Made by a program: the position numbers and the translations under genes. Below the pieces are notes generated by a model. It was not told the DNA's origin, ran no database searches, and was given only the letters and a program-made list of their open reading frames with translations. This document shows, one piece after another, positions 1 to 10,700 of a stretch of DNA of 20,593 bases (positions are counted from its first letter, which is position 1; each line of letters begins with the position of its first letter). This DNA comes from Hirudo medicinalis. Taxonomy: Eukaryota; Annelida; Clitellata; Hirudinida; Hirudinidae. Where the stretch lies: positions 22,701-43,293 of the forward strand of contig MPNW01000950.1 in NCBI GenBank assembly GCA_011800805.1, in the 5' to 3' direction.

Positions 1-232
1 TATCAATTTTTGTAAATAGTAATTATTGTATTGTTTCTTATTGCCTAGCTTCAATCAAAGCTCAAATGCCAAATGTGACACTAATTAAGACTATAATTGT
101 GATAACACATTTTCAAGCAATAAATATGTTTTTATTCGAATAGTATGAATTTATAATTGTAATTTTTAACAACCATTAATCTATCAATGAATATCCAAAC
201 CATGTTGATCTTAGTTCAAAATGAACACCCAC

Positions 233-2684
233 ATTATTAGGATTGCCAAAAGCAGAGATGCCAATGAGATGGTCATCTGTAGAATGTTCCAGCCTTTGAT
301 CAAGTAAGCCAACCCTGGTAAGATGATATAACACAAAGTCCAGAAATTTTGGAGAAAAATGCCAGGCAGTGTCCTGCGTTTGGCGTCGAAGAATTCCAGT
401 ACGAGCATAATACCTGAGGTGGCGTTAATCTATGGAAAATATTTAAAATAGTTTTATTTAATTGGTTTATTATTATTTTTGGTTGGTTGTTTTAACTTTC
501 AATTATATTACAGGTCATCCTTTAGCGGTTATACATCATTTCCGATGATCATTCTAAATTATGTAATCTGTGAAATTTACGACTTAGTCGTTGTCAAAAA
601 TATTATTCTTACGTTAATGTAATTATCTGTTGCAATGATTTAACATTTCGGTCGTTAATATTTTTAACTGTTAATATGTTATGTAATAATTTAATGACTG
701 TATGCCCATTCTAGTAGTCTTACAAGTCCAACAATGACCCAGGTTCAGAAAGAAACTAAACAGCCATCCTTGTCTAAGTTGTGCATTCAAAAAATTATAG
801 AATTTTTGTTGTGTAATTTGTTGGAGGAAATTATGTTATCTCCGCTTATTTAACAATTGTTGATGTATGAGACATTACTTCGGAATTACATTAAACAGTC
901 TTTTTTCAAGAATCGTGATTCCGAAGAATCGTGCCAACGGTGTTATTGAAGGGTAATTTCATTAGTTTAACTAATAAAAAATGTTATTGTCAACGAGATT
1001 GTCAAGGCAAGTATTTTTAAGTAAGCGAAAAACTAATGAAGCATATCTTTTCGTAAATTTATTATAAATATATATATTATATATTATATTTCTTACCGCT
1101 ACGAAGAAGCCCAGAGTGGCTTTGCTCAGAGCAAACATTACGTATCCAACTGAGTAAGCATTAATCACTCCGATAATGCAGATGCAGATGTGGGTGATGA
1201 TGTGGAGCCTCTTTCGACCATACCTGTCCACCACGAAGGAACAGATATCCCCAGTTATTGAGCCCAGTTGGTACAAGGTTTGAGACAATTCGGCCATGTA
1301 GTTCCGATCGCAGACCAAGCCCCACTGACGGAAGAATGAGAATAAAGCTTTCGTAATCATTTCATGTATTTATTAGCGTAATACACACCCTGGCGGTGGA
1401 GCACAAATTATTAAAAATTTCACTTTGAAATTTAAAATCAATTTGAACTTGCGGACCTTTTCCTAACAAACGTTTACTTGGCAACATTTAATTTTACCTC
1501 AAATTAGAATGTTAACAATTTCCTACAAATTCATTAGTTATTTCATGCTTAGAAAGCCAATAAATGTAAAATAAAGTATTTTTAATTAAAGTTTTAAAAA
1601 ATAAGAATGTTCAAAAGAACTGAAAATCGTTACCTCTTCCACAATGGTGCGGTAACCATTGTTTTTGAATGTCCAGTTATTACACTTCACAACAGGAACA
1701 CCACCAGTCTGATGATCGTACTTTTCAGTGTAACATTTGGGATCAAAATGACTTTGATTTCCTTCACTCAAATTTGACCACATCTGAGAAAGTTCAATGT
1801 GTGTGGTGTTTCTTTGATTATTCCCTGATTCTGATTCCACACAGGTATGCGGTGGTTCCCATCCTGTAAAGATCAGCATTTATTTGCTTCAGTAGTTTAA
1901 AGACAATTAAACTCATAATTTAGTAATTAAATTACTAATTTAAAATGTTCGACATTGTTGAAAATGCCGCATTTTGAATTGTTCCCTAATGGTAATGATA
2001 TACATGGTATATCGTGATTACGCTACTCCATAACACCATCAGATCATCATCGATGAACAAAAAAATGTTTTTGCCAAAACATTAAAATGGCGGATTCCAT
2101 CTCCTAACTTCAGCTTGTTCAATATCAAACAGGTCATTCAAATTTCCATTAAATTGTTGTTCTATCTCTCGTTCTTCTAGATGTATTATTCTTGAATTAC
2201 TTTGCTGACATAAGCACTAAAGAATATTAATGACACAGATATGGAATAGAAAATAAAAAACTAAAAATGCCTAATCAGCAATTCATTTTAGTTTGTTGAT
2301 TTGAAAATGTAACTCAAAAAAATCCAATTTTAGCAAAATTTAAAATATTGAAAAGTTTGACCTCACTGAGGTACCAATAAATATTAATATTTTGGAATGA
2401 AAATTGACACATTATTATGCATCGTAAAAGGAACAAAATCGGGGATTTGGGTGCGACGTTTAAAATTTAAAAAAATATTTTAGCTTATATATTTCAGTGG
2501 CACCCTACACACTACATTATTATGCGAAACCCATGACATCATGAGAACCAGGCTCACCGACAAAAACAATACTAAGACCATGCCAACAGGGTGGTACAGT
2601 CAGTGTTGTTCCAACAAGAAAATACATGAACAAGTTCCATCTTTTCCATCCGCCTATCTGAGCCAGTGCACTATCGACGTTCAT
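233..2684 (-). CDS. SLC22-family organic ion transporter, 5' part, runs off left edge (gene B)
   Basis: This is the paralogue of the complete transporter at 7752-12645. Visible exons are 2684-2558 (first exon, begins MNVDSALAQIGGWKRWNLF), 1863-1634, 1324-1097 and 429-233. They carry TM1 with PPCWHGLSIVFVG, the extracellular loop opening WEPPHTC, then WGLVCD, motif A ending DRYGRKR, and INATSGIMLVLEFFDAKRRT through the next helices. Splice sites seen: donors GTGAGC (2557), GTAACG (1633), GTAAGA (1096) and GTGGGT (232); acceptors are CAG before exons 2 and 3 and TAG before exon 4. Exons 3 and 4 are 228 and 197 nt, identical to gene A; exon 2 is 230 nt against 242, so its loop is four residues shorter. 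The loop has four N-glycosylation sequons (NTT, NLS, NQS, NWT) against two in gene A. The exon with the PESP motif would lie beyond the window. A second possible first exon lies at 3498-3372. The 1093-430 and 1633-1325 gaps are ordinary AT-rich introns. Confidence 0.88.
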
Positions 2685-3227
2685 AAGTGATATTCTGAAA
2701 TTTCTTTACGTTATTTTGTAATAATTACAGAAGCACTTTAATGATAGCAGATGCAAAATACGTGTTGAGATCTTAAGAAAGATACAACAAATAGCCACCT
2801 GCTTCGTAAGGTGTTCAGACTTTTAAATATGTCGCCGCATACGCTCAAGACATATTCAGAGCTTCAGTTGCACGTTTAAATGATCTCGGCTGGCTAATGT
2901 CCGCGCAAATAGAATTTTGAATTCATTATTTGGGGATCAAAATTTGCGCGATTTAATAGCTACCTAATGTTGATTGCAATGACGATTCTTGGCTGTTCAC
3001 AGCCAAATATCAGTCATTGTGAAGCGCTGGGCAGAAGGAAGAATGTTCAAGGTGAAAGGCTTGCGTAATTTCAAAAATAAAATAAAATTGAGAAGGGGTT
3101 AACAATGCAGCTGATGTTCTGCTCGATCAGAGTAACCAAACTTGATGTTGAATCATTTACACTTAAAAGCATATAATATAAAATTAATGTATTAATATTT
3201 ATAATTAATATATGTAATAAGTTATAC

Positions 3228-3350
3228 GTCACGATATATATATATATATTATTATTATTATAATTTATTATATATATATTATATATATATATATATATTA
3301 TTATAATTTATTATATATATTATTATAAAAATATATTATTATAAAAACTA
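3228..3350. repeat. (TA)n-rich tract
   Basis: Long alternating TA and TTA runs lie about 20 nt downstream of the donor of the distal first exon of gene B, between the two alternative first exons. This is low-complexity sequence. Confidence 0.9.
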
Positions 3351-3371
3351 GCAAATAAATGGTTGACTCAC

Positions 3372-3498
3372 CGATGAAGACAATGATGAGATCAGCCCAA
3401 CATGTTGGAACAAAGAAAGAAATGCAAAGAAGAGCGAACACAAACATGTTCCACCTTCTGAAACCCCCGACTCTAGCCAAGGCCCTATCAATTTCCAT
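3372..3498 (-). CDS. alternative (distal) first exon of SLC22-like gene B, or relic first exon of a lost paralogue
   Basis: This exon is 127 nt, the same length as the first exon at 2684-2558. It begins MEIDRALARVGGFRRWNMF, continues through one membrane segment to PTCWADLIIVFIG, and ends in a strong donor GTGAGT (3371-3366). The start context AAAATGG (A at -3, G at +4) is good, and the reading frame is intact. It ends in phase 1, so it could splice to the exon at 1863 in place of the proximal first exon. It cannot be used together with the proximal one: joining them gives a TGA within a few codons. It differs from the other two first exons of the cluster at the CWHGLS stretch (here CWADLI). 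It may be an alternative promoter/first exon or the only remnant of a third gene copy; the sequence alone does not decide. Confidence 0.7.
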
Positions 3499-4630
3499 TT
3501 TTGTGCCAACAATAAACTTATTTTGAATAAGCAACAATATACGAAATAACAAATTGTCCTTAAGAAATTCAGATGGTAGTTTACATCAAAAATTACATCT
3601 TGTTGCAACGTGATGGGCGACCTTTTGGCGAATTCACTTTTTTTATGAGACCATCTGTGATCATTTGTCTAACAATAAGGTTCTATGCCAGAATCAATAT
3701 CAATGCAAATAACTAATGATTTGCAATAAATAATTATCTTTTACAAGCGGAAACATTAACGACTAAATGAAATTAAAAATTAATTTTTTTTTTCGAGTAT
3801 TTAAATGTTTACTTAAAAGTTCCCATATGACAGGTGTTTCATATGGGACATCGGACATAAAACATGACCATAACTTTAGTCGTTGTCTCAGCAGCAGTAC
3901 ATGATAACTGCTTTTATTAACTTATTATGTTACATTTGAAACAATTTATGAAATTAAATTGTAATAGTAAAGCTAATCGAGGCAGAATGGACCAGATCCT
4001 GGGACCATTTGAGCTGCAGGGGGCCTAAACTATACTTAATTATACGAAATTCGTTTTTCAAAAACAAGTCGTCATACAATTCCTAATAATACAAACTCAT
4101 TTTTTGTTGACATCGATACTATTTAAAAAAATTGTTTTCGTTAAAATATTGCAAAAATGCCGTATTAAAAACAAAATATTTCTACACTTTCCATGCCGTA
4201 CGAGAAATTTTTTTCGTAAAATTGCCGGGCCCCTGGCACTTGCCCACCCCTCTTCTCGGCAGCCCTCAAACATATACCATAACTGAACTTGCACACGTGT
4301 TTGTTTGTCGCTTTAACAAACATAAACTTTCAGTTCCATCCGCACTTGGATCCATTTCAGACCTTCGCTATTCTTCCTTCTAACACCCGAATTAGGAAGC
4401 TGACATACGCTTCCAACAATTTCCAGTAAATAGTCTACTATTGACCAGTAATGCTCTACTGTTTTAGACAAACGGGCTTGAGCAGTGCGTACTCGATTTC
4501 CAGTTTTCTACTGTTTCAGAAAATCGATAAAAAAAAATTAAATAAATGAGCATAACATAAAAAAAAAAATTGAAAAATAAAATAATATTTAAAAATTTTA
4601 ATATTCTAAATCGTAACATTCACAATCTTT
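3499..4630. other. intergenic, with GC-rich repeat-like patches
   Basis: There is no gene between the distal first exon of gene B and the decayed coding region. The sequence is AT-rich except for two compact GC-rich patches, at about 3985-4025 (ends gcagggggcct) and 4221-4275 (contains gggcccctggcacttgccc). The short open frames spanning 4097-4383 on both strands overlap these patches and show no family features, so they are left uncalled. Confidence 0.5.
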
Positions 4631-5510
4631 TTATTTCCAAACATTCAAAATCTTTCTTGAAATGAGACAGCAATGTGCGCATGGTTTACGGACACCTTCC
4701 TTCGTGAGTCGTGTGATCTCTTTATACATTTTTTTATATATTTTTTTGCCTGATGGCAAATAGAACGTATTTTTGCCTTGGTTAGTTTTTGTTTCTACCG
4801 ATAGCGAAATAGGTTGCCCTGTTTAACTATCCCGTTATTCGGAAAACTTGTCACTGAACTCATCCGTCAATCTTCACATCCGTTACGATTATTTTTGTGA
4901 TGTGGGCAACATAATAGCACTGTTTCTTCGGCTTCAGTAAGCCATTTCCCTCAATACTTCTCTGGTAAACTCTATCAAGATATTCCGAGATAGACATGCA
5001 CATTGTCTTCTCCAGAATAGCATTCAAAGAGAACCGGCAAAAATATACCACAAATGTCTTGAAAATGTCACGATTTCCGGAGTGGTGGATTATGAATCCT
5101 TCGACGAGTTGCATTAGGGCAGCGATAAATATTTGCGATTGATCGTACTTCGAGCATTTATACAACCTGCACGCCTCGTACAGTATAAATATCCTGTTAT
5201 GCTGTTGAAGAATTTGAAGTTTGTAAAGTCGCATAAGATTTTTTTAATGGATTTTCTTGCTCACCAATTTCCTAAACGCCTCTCTTCGCTCACTGAGCTC
5301 CAGATTATCATCCCAAACTTTTGTCAACTGTTAACATTCTCCTAAATCCACTTTGTTGTACAGAATCGTATGTTATCTATAATTTCTTTACGGCTTTTTG
5401 GTCAATGCCTGAGGAGCATCGCTGCTACTAGCTACAACTTCGGTCACAGATGAAATAGTGTTAGATATTTCGGGTCATTTCTCACAAGCGATGTCTGCTG
5501 TTTCAGTCAA
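4631..5510 (-). pseudogene. decayed coding region of unrecognised family
   Basis: A run of protein-like reading frames on the minus strand is broken by stops and at least one frameshift. From about 5505, one frame gives TADIACEK, stop, PEISNTISSVTEVVASSSDA, stops, then LTKVWDDNLELSERREAFRK, a stop at 5245, and an open stretch to 4860. That stretch includes LYEACRLYKCSKYDQSQIFI, LMQLVEGFIIHHSGNRDIFK and SISEYLDRVYQRSIEG. In another frame, 4822-4631 reads GQPISLSVETKTNQGKNTFY and ends KPCAHCCLISRKILNVWK. The composition (balanced charged and hydrophobic residues, no low complexity) looks like real protein that has decayed, not chance AT-rich ORFs. I do not recognise the family; a transposon ORF or a dead host gene are both possible. 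It lies just downstream of the Gag and Helitron fragments on the same strand. Confidence 0.4.
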
Positions 5511-5639
5511 TAATTTCATTATTCTCTATCTCAGTCTACATACAAAATTGAGTTTTTTCTTTCCACCAGCGTTGATATAATTTCGTTCTATCCCGTGATT
5601 CGTGTTGCGTGATGTCAAGAATCTGTATCTCTCACGTAT

Positions 5640-5878
5640 GATAAATGTTTTCGGATTTTATGAACACACTTATCTGCTCAAAGCTTAGCTGATTGGTGTC
5701 CAATGGGGGATTTATTTGAGCTTCCAATGTCTCTAGTGACTTGTATGTTTCAGCACTCTGGTTCGTCAGAAACTTTGGCTGCCTTGGTAATTGAGACCGA
5801 ATTTGCCAGCAGGAACGTCTCGAACCTCTTGAAGTAGTCTTTGAATAATCCCTCCTGTGGTGTAAAAGATTCGAATTT
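5640..5878 (-). mobile_element. LTR-retrotransposon Gag-like fragment, frameshifted
   Basis: On the minus strand one frame at 5878-5753 reads FESFTPQEGLFKDYFKRFE and then FLLANSV, ending in TGA at 5752-5750. From 5775 to about 5660 the next frame continues the similarity with FLTNQSAETYKSLETL, then a proline and a conserved SFEQI. The order (aromatic/acidic start, YxxRFExF, then FL...G/SAETYKxLxxL) is what Gag capsid-like regions of Ty3/Gypsy-type retrotransposons look like, here split by one frameshift near 5776. No protease, reverse transcriptase, primer-binding site or LTR is visible around it, so it is only a scrap. It abuts the truncated Helitron helicase, with ten A residues (5893-5884 on the minus strand) at the join. 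The family call rests on recognition by eye. Confidence 0.55.
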
Positions 5879-5894
5879 TGTAATTTTTTTTTTA

Positions 5895-7126
5895 ATTGCT
5901 TTTGACTGCTAATATAGCACGTGCTTTGAGCCACTGACGATTTATGTAATTCTGTGCGATATTTCGGAAAACTTTTGAACCAATTCGTCTTTGGTTGCTG
6001 TGATTGTACAGAAGCTTGTTGGCAATGTGATACAATGTATGGATTCATCGATTGACACTTTCCCATTCCCAATATCTAACAAATGTTTAGCGAATAGTTC
6101 AGCAGATGTACCATGTTGTAGTTGTGCATGCATATTTGACTTCAAAGTCAATTTCTGCACGTGTCCCAATAAAATTGATGATTTGAGACATGCATTTATT
6201 TCATCAGCAGCTGTTGAACGTGGTATAACTGGTAGATTTTGTCTAAAATCGACAGACAATAAAATAAGTCCGTCACCGAAGGGCTTTTCAAATCCTCTCA
6301 AATCTTTTAGTGTGCGATCAAGCGCTTCCAATTCTTTTTTCTGCGCCATAGTGCATCCGTCCCATATAATGAGTTGACATGATTGGAGTACTTTACCCAT
6401 TCCAGAATTTTTGTAGATATTGCACGTTGGTGTCTCAGTGATTCACATATTCAAAGGTAATTTCAGTGCTGAATGCGCTGTTCGGCCACCATTCAAAAGA
6501 GTTGCTGGAATTCCAGACGATGCAATTGCCAGTGCAATTTTGTTTTGTGAACATATGGTTGCCAAAATAAATGAAAGGAGAAAAGATTTGCCTCCTGATG
6601 AATCAAGGAAATACAATCCGCCTCTTTGGCTTGCAATTGCATGCATAATTCTGTTATACGCTATGCGTTGTTCGGGAACCAATTTCGGAAGATTCGTTTG
6701 AACAAATGTACCCAATTCGTCGGCATCAAAGTGAGTTTCTCGTTGCAAATCACGACCGCAAATGTCGTTTGCAGATCGATTCGGAGCAAGCATCTCATTG
6801 TACCAGTGCTTTGTTAGCGAGTGCCAAACATATGTCCTCAATCGAAAGCAATGCTTCATTATACACTTTTGGTGGGAATTGAATGGTCGGATTTTGATTC
6901 GATGAACGCAAACGATGTAGGATGTCTTCACTCATGTAGTCCTTGTATTTTCCCAAATATCTTTGGATGGAAAGCACGTTGTCAATATGATTGCAAGTAA
7001 CGTGCGTATTTCATCGATGGATGCAGTCACATTTCCCACTACAAAAACTGCCATATCGCTTCCTTTGTTAACGTATTTGCAAATGTACTTGATAGATTTC
7101 ACCGAATTGCAATACTCGACATTGAT
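5895..7126 (-). mobile_element. Helitron Rep/helicase remnant, inactivated
   Basis: Reading down the minus strand, 7123-7011 encodes the end of a Helitron Rep (HUH) domain, with EYCNSVKSIKYICKYVNKG carrying the tyrosine-rich catalytic region. At about 7010 it jumps straight to the linker before the helicase (TLLAIILTTCFPS, then KYKDYMSEDILHRLR). The PIF1-type helicase follows: APNRSAND, RDLQRETHFD, PEQRIAYNRIM, ALAIASSGIPATLL, GGRTAHSALKLPLN, the SVDFRQNLPVIPRST block, and NYINRQWLKARAILAVKSN at 5951-5895. Lesions: loss of most of Rep and of the Rep-helicase linker, frameshifts near 6949, 6800 and 5955, an in-frame stop at 6445-6443, a Walker A shortened to SSGGKSFL (6604-6578), and Walker B changed from DE to DG in IIWDGCTM. 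It cannot move itself. The right end is cut off at 5895 beside an A10 tract and a Gag fragment. No Helitron termini (5' TC, 3' hairpin-CTRR) were recognised. Confidence 0.88.
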
Positions 7127-7751
7127 GCGTATAAAAACAACGTCAAGTCAAATGATATTCCAATGTGACATCATAGAAGTAATATTAAACATAATTATTT
7201 ACTAATAACGAGTGATTGAGAAACCTGCAATGAAACCAAATCTTCGACGGTAATACTTCTATTTGATTGGCGATAATGTTAATATGGTTAGTAAAGCCAA
7301 AACGAAAACCAACGCTCATTCACATTGCAAATTTACTTATGAATATGTATTGACTCATGAATATGTATTAATTTATGAATATGCATTTCAAACAAAAATA
7401 TTCATAAAAAAAAGTGTGAACGACATTTTCCATAGCAAAGAAATTTCCTGACAAAATGTGTTTCACTTCAAAATGAAGGTTAAAACGTTTGTAAAATTCG
7501 GCTCCATGCACTCAAATACACAGACACAGACACACAACAACCTGATTCAACATATAAGAGCACTTATCTTCACAGTCATCAACTGATGGAACCTTCCACC
7601 TCCCAACCTAAAACATATAATAAACCCAGGGTTATGCAAATAACCAGAACAAAGGAATTAACTTTTATGATCGTGTAAAGTTGGCACAACGATTAATATT
7701 TCTAAAATTACCGACAAATTACACAAAAACATGAACAAATCGAGCTTAAGT
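7127..7751. other. intergenic between Helitron remnant and the 3' end of gene A
   Basis: There is no gene. It holds three tandem 18-bp repeats (7337-7390), a short CA-type tract near 7518-7536, and the probable 3' untranslated region of gene A, with a CATAAA poly(A)-like signal at 7669-7664, about 85 nt past the stop codon. Confidence 0.5.
7337..7390 (+). repeat. 18-bp minisatellite, three copies
   Basis: Three adjacent 18-bp units occupy 7337-7354, 7355-7372 and 7373-7390. They share the core atgaatatg, then t/c, att with only a few differences (for example ttatgaatatgtattgac). Because 18 is a multiple of three, the plus strand reads through all copies (EYV/EYA repeats), which explains the small open frame there; it is not a gene. 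Confidence 0.75.
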
Positions 7752-10700
7752 TCATCTCCTATTTTGACAGCTGAAGAACTTGTTGGCATTCAGCTTGTGG
7801 CAGTCCTCGACAGTCTCTGGCAAGGGCTGGTTGTTGGTCTCGGGCAGGAACAGAAGCAGGAAGCTGACGATTATGGACACCACACCGAACAGAATGTTGG
7901 GAACCCAGAAGAGATCCGTTTTAATCTTAAGAATAAAAAACAATATTCCACTAAATAATGGAATTGATTTAAATTAATATATTGTTTATAATTAAACATA
8001 ATTGGTTCCATCGGAATGATGATGGCGATGAAGACAATGATGATGACGATGATTATAACGATGATGATAACAATGATGATAACGTTAGCCTACTAATTAA
8101 TGCCCATCGTATAATTAGGATGAAAGTGACCCACAAAAAAATAATAATAATCTATTCATGACGTCATATTTTGTTAGAATATGTAACATACCATGTAAGC
8201 TGCCATTGGAGCTAGTGATGTCCCTACTCGACCCCATATCTGACATATGCCACAGCATGTAGCCCTGAAACGTCGTCAATTTCCTTTACTACTCATAATA
8301 TTATTGACAATTATTAATAATATTATTAATATTATTTATTCCACGCTGCTTACCTCAGATAAGTGGGAAAAATCTCTTTCGTGTAGAGTATCATGATGGC
8401 GAATGTGGCTGAGACGAATCCCTTTGAAATGATGACGAAGGTCAAGTTCACCCAAATCATGCCATCTAAAAATCGCATAGATTTTAGAATTTACTCGCTC
8501 CATTTGAGGCTCAACAAGTGAAGGTAAAGAGGTTTACATCTGTGTTTAAATGAGGGAAAGCAGTGGAAAAGTTTGAAAACCTGTTTTTGGAATGAAAATG
8601 ATGACAGCCACACAGCATCCCGCCACGAAGAGAGTCACAGATGATGTCAACCTCCTTCCCATCCTGAAAACAACAAATTAACTTTCATAGGCATAATTAA
8701 AGATTATTTATGTTTTATTACTATAATGTTAAATAATACATTGAATTCAACATAGTTTGAGGAAAACACAAATAATCTCTATATATAACGAGTATGTATA
8801 ACTTACGTATTGTAATCAGGGCTGATGAAATGGCATGAATTGTAAAAGAGAATTATATGGCGAACCTTCTTGAGGAAAGCGAAGCCAGCAAAGTGGCTGG
8901 CCATTCGACGAGTCCCAAGAGCACAAAGTTCAAGAAACGATCTCCTTCCAGACTTGGAGTCGCCAAAATGAGGCCATAAAACACGAGGCAAGTGGAAAAC
9001 CTGCAAAAGAAATTTATGGAAATGAAATTGATGGAACCACAATAACCAGTGATCTGGGTGACCTCTAACCCTAGCCCAAATATTCTTATTTAGAAAATAT
9101 ACTTCCTATGTTGTTTCTCAAGATACACGCTCTTACATCACATCACAAAATACGATCGGCTCCTCACCACAAAGAGCTGGATATGGCAAGAAATTTGAGT
9201 ATGACTGGATCCAGGAGGTATCTGAACTTTGACCTCGGTTTCACAGCGTCAATAATTGGGTTAACGATGTGAATGTCAACAACCTCCCTTTTAAATTCAT
9301 CCCCTGCGATAACATCTTCGCTTTTTGAGTCGCTGAAGAGATCAGATGTACCATCGGAAATGTCAGAACTTTGCTTTGAAACAACCTGTTCCGTTGCTGG
9401 GTTTACAGCTTCTGCAAGTAGCTTCTCTCCACGATCGAGCTGTTGTCAAGAATTTATTTTATAAATCACTTTATTTTAGTGTTTTTTGAATGTTTCTGAA
9501 TGCGAAAAATAAAAATCAATAAACAGATCGACATAAATTTAACAGATAAATCACAGTCGAGTAAGTCTTCAGGCGTAAGCACAAGAAATCGTCAAACAGT
9601 TGATTTTATGCAAAATCAATCACATATCAAATGCCTCTAGGTTATCAAATTTTGTCAATGGGCAATAGTAATACCAAATAATATAAAATACAATAGTAAT
9701 AGTAATACCGTCACCAGTAATTTTACTGCCACTTGTAATAGTGACAAAAATATCTAAGGCAATTGTACCTCCACTTTGTTCCACTTGGCGATCTTTTCAA
9801 GAATTCTGACAGCTTTTTTAGTTTCGCCTTTGGACAACAACCATGAAGGAGATTCGGGTATGAGGCTGATGCGATTTGACATTTCCTTATTTTGTTTCGA
9901 ATGTAAGCATTTTCTAACCAAAACATTAATGGAGCGAGGAATTTCGTGGTAACTTGAAACATAAACAACAACAACAACAGCAGCAGCAACAACAACAACA
10001 ACAACAACAATAACAATAACAATAATAAATGAGCCATTAATAGAGGCTGACTTTTCATCATCATCATCATTATCATCGTCCTTACTATCATTAACATTAT
10101 CAATATCAATGTCAAATGCATCATGTCGTTACTTTCACTTAAAAATTTTGTCAAACGTAAGATTGTTGCAAATTTGGTCAGAACTAGAGACAATATCACG
10201 AACGTGGTCTCCAATCGATTTCTAAAACAGACATGAAAGAAGTAGATGATGTTATTAATTTCACTGTTAATATTATTATCATTATCATCACAATTAGTAT
10301 CATTATTAAAACAATTAATATCGATTGCTAAACACCGACGACTGAGGCACATGAACATGTCAGCAAGTTAACACTTACAGTGTCAGACAGGCAAAAATCG
10401 GCGATATTAGCGAGATCGCCAACTGTAAGTTGATCCAACTTTTGATGAAATAAGCCAACCCTGGCAGGAGTACGTAGCATAGCGTCCAGAAACATTGGAG
10501 CATTATTCCAGGCATTGTTCTGTGCCTCGAGTCGAAGAATTCCAGTAGCAGCATGATGCCAGAGGTGAGGTTTATCTGGAGTCAACTATTAGGCCTGAGA
10601 CCATTGGTTATGTTGGTTATGACTTCGATCTTGTGAAGTTGCCGTTACAATATTTAACGTAAAAGTTTTCGATTTGCTCAATAAAATAAGCAGAATGAGC

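Noticed and set aside
7550..7610. A possible fourth copy of the SLC22 first exon (VGRWK-like codons on the minus strand)
   Set aside because: Only about five codons resemble the real first exons, and there is no membrane segment or donor after them.
8803..8866. Extension of gene A exon 7 to the strong GTAAGT donor as the normal structure
   Set aside because: The transporter frame hits TAA at 8855-8853. The weak donor at 8865 gives the correct RRMGRR join with exon 8.
10140..10215. A possible extra exon (KSIGDHVRDIVSSSDQICNN) after a tttag acceptor-like site in intron 4 of gene A
   Set aside because: Exons 4 and 5 of the transporter already join in phase without it, and the frame ends in TGA soon after.
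9723..10358. 211-codon minus-strand open frame with a poly-leucine block
   Set aside because: It is a readthrough of the (CAA)n and (ATC)n microsatellites in intron 4 of gene A. The real exon 5 (9865-9769) lies inside it in a different frame.
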